Shown piece by piece: positions 62,266-64,000 of a stretch of DNA of 64,000 bases. A model generated the notes under the pieces. That model was given only the letters and a program-made list of their open reading frames with translations. It ran no database searches and was not told where the DNA came from. The DNA is from Gammaproteobacteria bacterium. Lineage in GTDB: Bacteria; Pseudomonadota; Gammaproteobacteria; Xanthomonadales; Marinicellaceae. The stretch covers positions 656,501-720,500 of the forward strand of contig JAWLAO010000001.1 of NCBI GenBank assembly GCA_041395445.1, in the 5' to 3' direction. The translations under genes were made by a program, and so were the position numbers. The stretch's first letter is position 1. The number at the start of each line of letters is the position of its first letter.

Positions 62266-62877
62266 ATGAAAATCTCAAGATCTCAGCAAAAGGAAAAAAC
62301 ACGCAGAGCGATTATTGACTCAGCCATCAATCAGTTGAGTGAAGAACAAAGCTTTGCCGGTTTGAGTCTTCGTGAGGTTGCCAAACAAGCAGGAATTGCG
62401 CCAACATCTTTCTATCGGCATTTTAAAGATATGGAAGAACTTGGCTTAACTCTTGTTGATGAATCCGGTCTGGCTTTGAGACAAATCATGCGTAAAGCCA
62501 GACAAAGATTTAAGAAAAACAAAAGCGTTATTGTCACATCGGTCAAAACTTTCTTTGAGTTTACCCAAACAAACCCAAATATTTTCCGCGTATTGTTCCA
62601 TGAAAGATCCGGCACAACCAAAGCTTTACGGGATGCGGTTGCCAGAGAAATCAAATATTTTATCGTTGAATTAACCGACTATATTCTGGCTTTAGGCTTT
62701 GATAAAGAATCAGCATATACACAGGCTGAGGCTATGGTTGCTGTGATATTTAATGCCGGAGCTGAATCCATTGCTGCAAAGCCCAGTCAAAGAAAAGAAC
62801 TAGAAATCAGAGCCATCCAACAGCTACGCTACATAGCTGCCGGTGCAACATTTCTACATAAAACTGATACCCAATAA
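62266..62877 (+). CDS. fabR: FabR/DesT-type TetR-family repressor of unsaturated fatty acid synthesis
   Basis: A 203-residue TetR-family regulator. The helix-turn-helix FAGLSLREVAKQAGIAPTSF plus YRHFKDMEELGLTLVDESGL is the signature of FabR/DesT, which sense the ratio of unsaturated to saturated acyl-CoA. The following gene encodes a DesC-like reductase, so DesT of Pseudomonas, which represses desCB, is the closest functional model. Two matching palindromes lie between the two genes. Confidence 0.9.
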   Translation: MKISRSQQKEKTRRAIIDSAINQLSEEQSFAGLSLREVAKQAGIAPTSFYRHFKDMEELGLTLVDESGLALRQIMRKARQRFKKNKSVIVTSVKTFFEFTQTNPNIFRVLFHERSGTTKALRDAVAREIKYFIVELTDYILALGFDKESAYTQAEAMVAVIFNAGAESIAAKPSQRKELEIRAIQQLRYIAAGATFLHKTDTQ

Positions 62878-62908
62878 CAATCTGATTTTAAAATCACCAA
62901 TCACTCTT

Positions 62909-62926
62909 AGAGAACATTTGTACTCT
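62909..62926 (+). promoter_or_regulatory. FabR/DesT-type operator 1
   Basis: AGAGAACATTTGTACTCT is an 18-base palindrome with one mismatched pair, sharing the A-C-A-NN-T-G-T core with operator 2. It begins 32 bases past the fabR stop. Confidence 0.65.
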
Positions 62927-63003
62927 ACAATTTTTTGTCAATCCAATTATTTTATATATTTTTATGGGTTTTTATAACTTATTGTTTGTTTTGTTTATTT
63001 TTC

Positions 63004-63021
63004 AGAGTACACTTGTACGCC
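63004..63021 (+). promoter_or_regulatory. FabR/DesT-type operator 2, before the reductase gene
   Basis: AGAGTACACTTGTACGCC holds the palindrome GTACA-CT-TGTAC, close to the FabR consensus of the GTACA-NN-TGTAC type. It lies 28 bases before the reductase ATG and 95 bases (centre to centre) from operator 1. The DNA between the sites is very AT-rich and probably holds the promoter. Confidence 0.75.
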
Positions 63022-63049
63022 ATAATTATTAAATTCAAAATATCATTCA

Positions 63050-64000
63050 ATGTTTACAGGAAAAGTTAAGTTCTTACTCGAATCAATTACAAACAATCAG
63101 AGTTTAAAGGATTTCTTACATCCAATCACACGTTTAGTTTTCAATAAAAAACAAGATGCTTATTCAACAAAAATAATGCAAATAAGACACGAAAACGATA
63201 ACGTCTATACTTTAGTTTTAAAGCCGCAAAAGAAATGGCAAGGCTTTCAGGCTGGGCAATTTATTTCCATAACAACAGAAATTAACGGAAGATTTTTAAC
63301 CCGAACATTCAGCATTTCCTCTGCACCAGCTCAGTTCATCCAAGATAGAACGATTGAACTAACCATACAGAAACAGAATCATGGCAAAGCGACACCTTTT
63401 CTGGGAAATCTTCTAAAGCGAGGAGATAAAGTGAGCATTTCTAAAGCTCAGGGTGATTTCGTTATCTCAGAAAATTCAGGTGCAAAACTTTTTATTGCCG
63501 GTGGCAGCGGAATCACCCCGATTAAAAGTCTCATCATGACTTTAGCAAAACAATCCGATAACCCTGCAAGTTTGCTTTATTATGCTAGTAACGGAAAACA
63601 TTTATTCAAAGATGAATTATTAACAATAGCTTCAAATCATAAAAATATCAAAATACACTTGATTGACAGTTCTGTTGAGGGAAGAATTTGTAGGGAACAT
63701 TTGAAGAAATACTGTGCTGATTTTCAAAATCGCGAAGTTTATATTTGCGGACCAGGCTCGATGATTCAATTCACCAACGATTTACTTAGCAAGGACTTGC
63801 CTCCAGATCAAATTCATCATGAGTATTTCGGCACACCTCCGACTTATGATATTAATGCCGAACAACAAGGAACAGTATTTTTTGAAAAATCAGAAACTAA
63901 AGTATCAGGACTCAGTTCTCCAATAAAAACACTGCTTGAATTAGCAGAATCCAAAGGCCTTAAACCTAAAAGTTCATGCCGTATGGGCGTTTGTCATCAA
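63050..64000 (+). CDS. DesC-like ferredoxin/flavodoxin-type oxidoreductase (3' end cut by window edge)
   Basis: 317 codons are present from the ATG at 63050. The FAD domain shows LTRTFSISSAP (about residue 84), the NAD(P)H domain shows FIAGGSGITPIKSL (about residue 146) and YICGPGSM (about residue 230), and the start of a plant-type 2Fe-2S domain appears at the edge (SSCRMGVCHQ, with two of the cluster cysteines). It is the reductase layout of DesC, which feeds electrons to the acyl-CoA desaturase DesB; a desB-like gene would be expected just beyond the window. Confidence 0.9.
   Translation, partial: MFTGKVKFLLESITNNQSLKDFLHPITRLVFNKKQDAYSTKIMQIRHENDNVYTLVLKPQKKWQGFQAGQFISITTEINGRFLTRTFSISSAPAQFIQDRTIELTIQKQNHGKATPFLGNLLKRGDKVSISKAQGDFVISENSGAKLFIAGGSGITPIKSLIMTLAKQSDNPASLLYYASNGKHLFKDELLTIASNHKNIKIHLIDSSVEGRICREHLKKYCADFQNREVYICGPGSMIQFTNDLLSKDLPPDQIHHEYFGTPPTYDINAEQQGTVFFEKSETKVSGLSSPIKTLLELAESKGLKPKSSCRMGVCHQ

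Overview
The window reads as chromosomal DNA of a low-GC (roughly 35-40% by eye) Gram-negative gammaproteobacterium. Evidence: a division and cell-wall (dcw) cluster of gammaproteobacterial type, lipid A synthesis (lpxB), Lol lipoprotein export genes, a Pseudomonas-type pil/chp chemosensory operon beside gshB and a tonB3-like gene, yqgE-ruvX-pyrB, and a FabR/DesT-type regulator beside its reductase. Two secreted beta-helix proteins share a C-terminal DLIF-x(3)-FE tail. Together with the winged-helix/TPR regulator and the kinase/TPR protein, this recalls Marinicella-like or Xanthomonadales-like marine bacteria; the genus is an inference. No rRNA, tRNA or CRISPR array was seen.

Layout. 1-9.5 kb (minus): murG (cut by the window edge), ftsW, mraY, murF, murE, ftsI, ftsL, rsmH, mraZ, nearly all overlapping or abutting; murD is absent from its usual place between mraY and ftsW. 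MraZ-type TGGGA boxes lie in front of mraZ. 9.7-13.3 kb (plus): lpxB (apparently with a non-canonical start), rnhB, a Prx6-type peroxiredoxin with a palindrome over its -10 box, and an MBL-fold hydrolase. 13.4-16.4 kb: a large exported VIT/DUF2135 protein. 16.5-17.8 kb (minus): a lipoprotein and a cobalamin adenosyltransferase. 17.9-20.8 kb: gcvT-gcvH-gcvPA without gcvPB. 20.9-27.9 kb: winged-helix/TPR regulator, secreted beta-helix protein, a small membrane gene split by an in-frame stop, and a Ser/Thr kinase with TPRs. 27.9-32.1 kb (minus): comEC, lolD, lolC/E. 32.2-34.1 kb: octaheme cytochrome c.

34.1-43.4 kb (minus): chpC, chpA, pilJ, pilI and the 3' half of pilG. The 5' half of pilG is missing, replaced by an IS982-family element with a frameshifted transposase. 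44.4-48.1 kb (plus): gshB, tonB3-like, yqgE, ruvX, pyrB. 48.1-54.2 kb: ceramidase-like membrane protein, PLP aminotransferase, a second secreted beta-helix protein, a small ORF and ovoA (ovothiol synthesis). 54.2-59.3 kb (plus): TraB-family protein, dusB, DUF349 protein. 59.4-62.1 kb (minus): MoxR ATPase, exported VWA protein, membrane-anchored glutaredoxin. 62.3-64 kb (plus): FabR/DesT-type repressor and a ferredoxin reductase (cut by the edge), with two matching palindromic operators between them.

Most genes are housekeeping. The points that stand out are the IS-associated loss of half of pilG and of the operon's upstream region, the IS982 start codon buried in a long inverted repeat, the probable ATT start (or frameshift) of lpxB, the in-frame stop at 24969, the 12-bp minisatellite in chpA, the shared C-terminal tail of the beta-helix proteins, and several clean palindromic operators. 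All coordinates and motifs were read by eye; no database search was possible.
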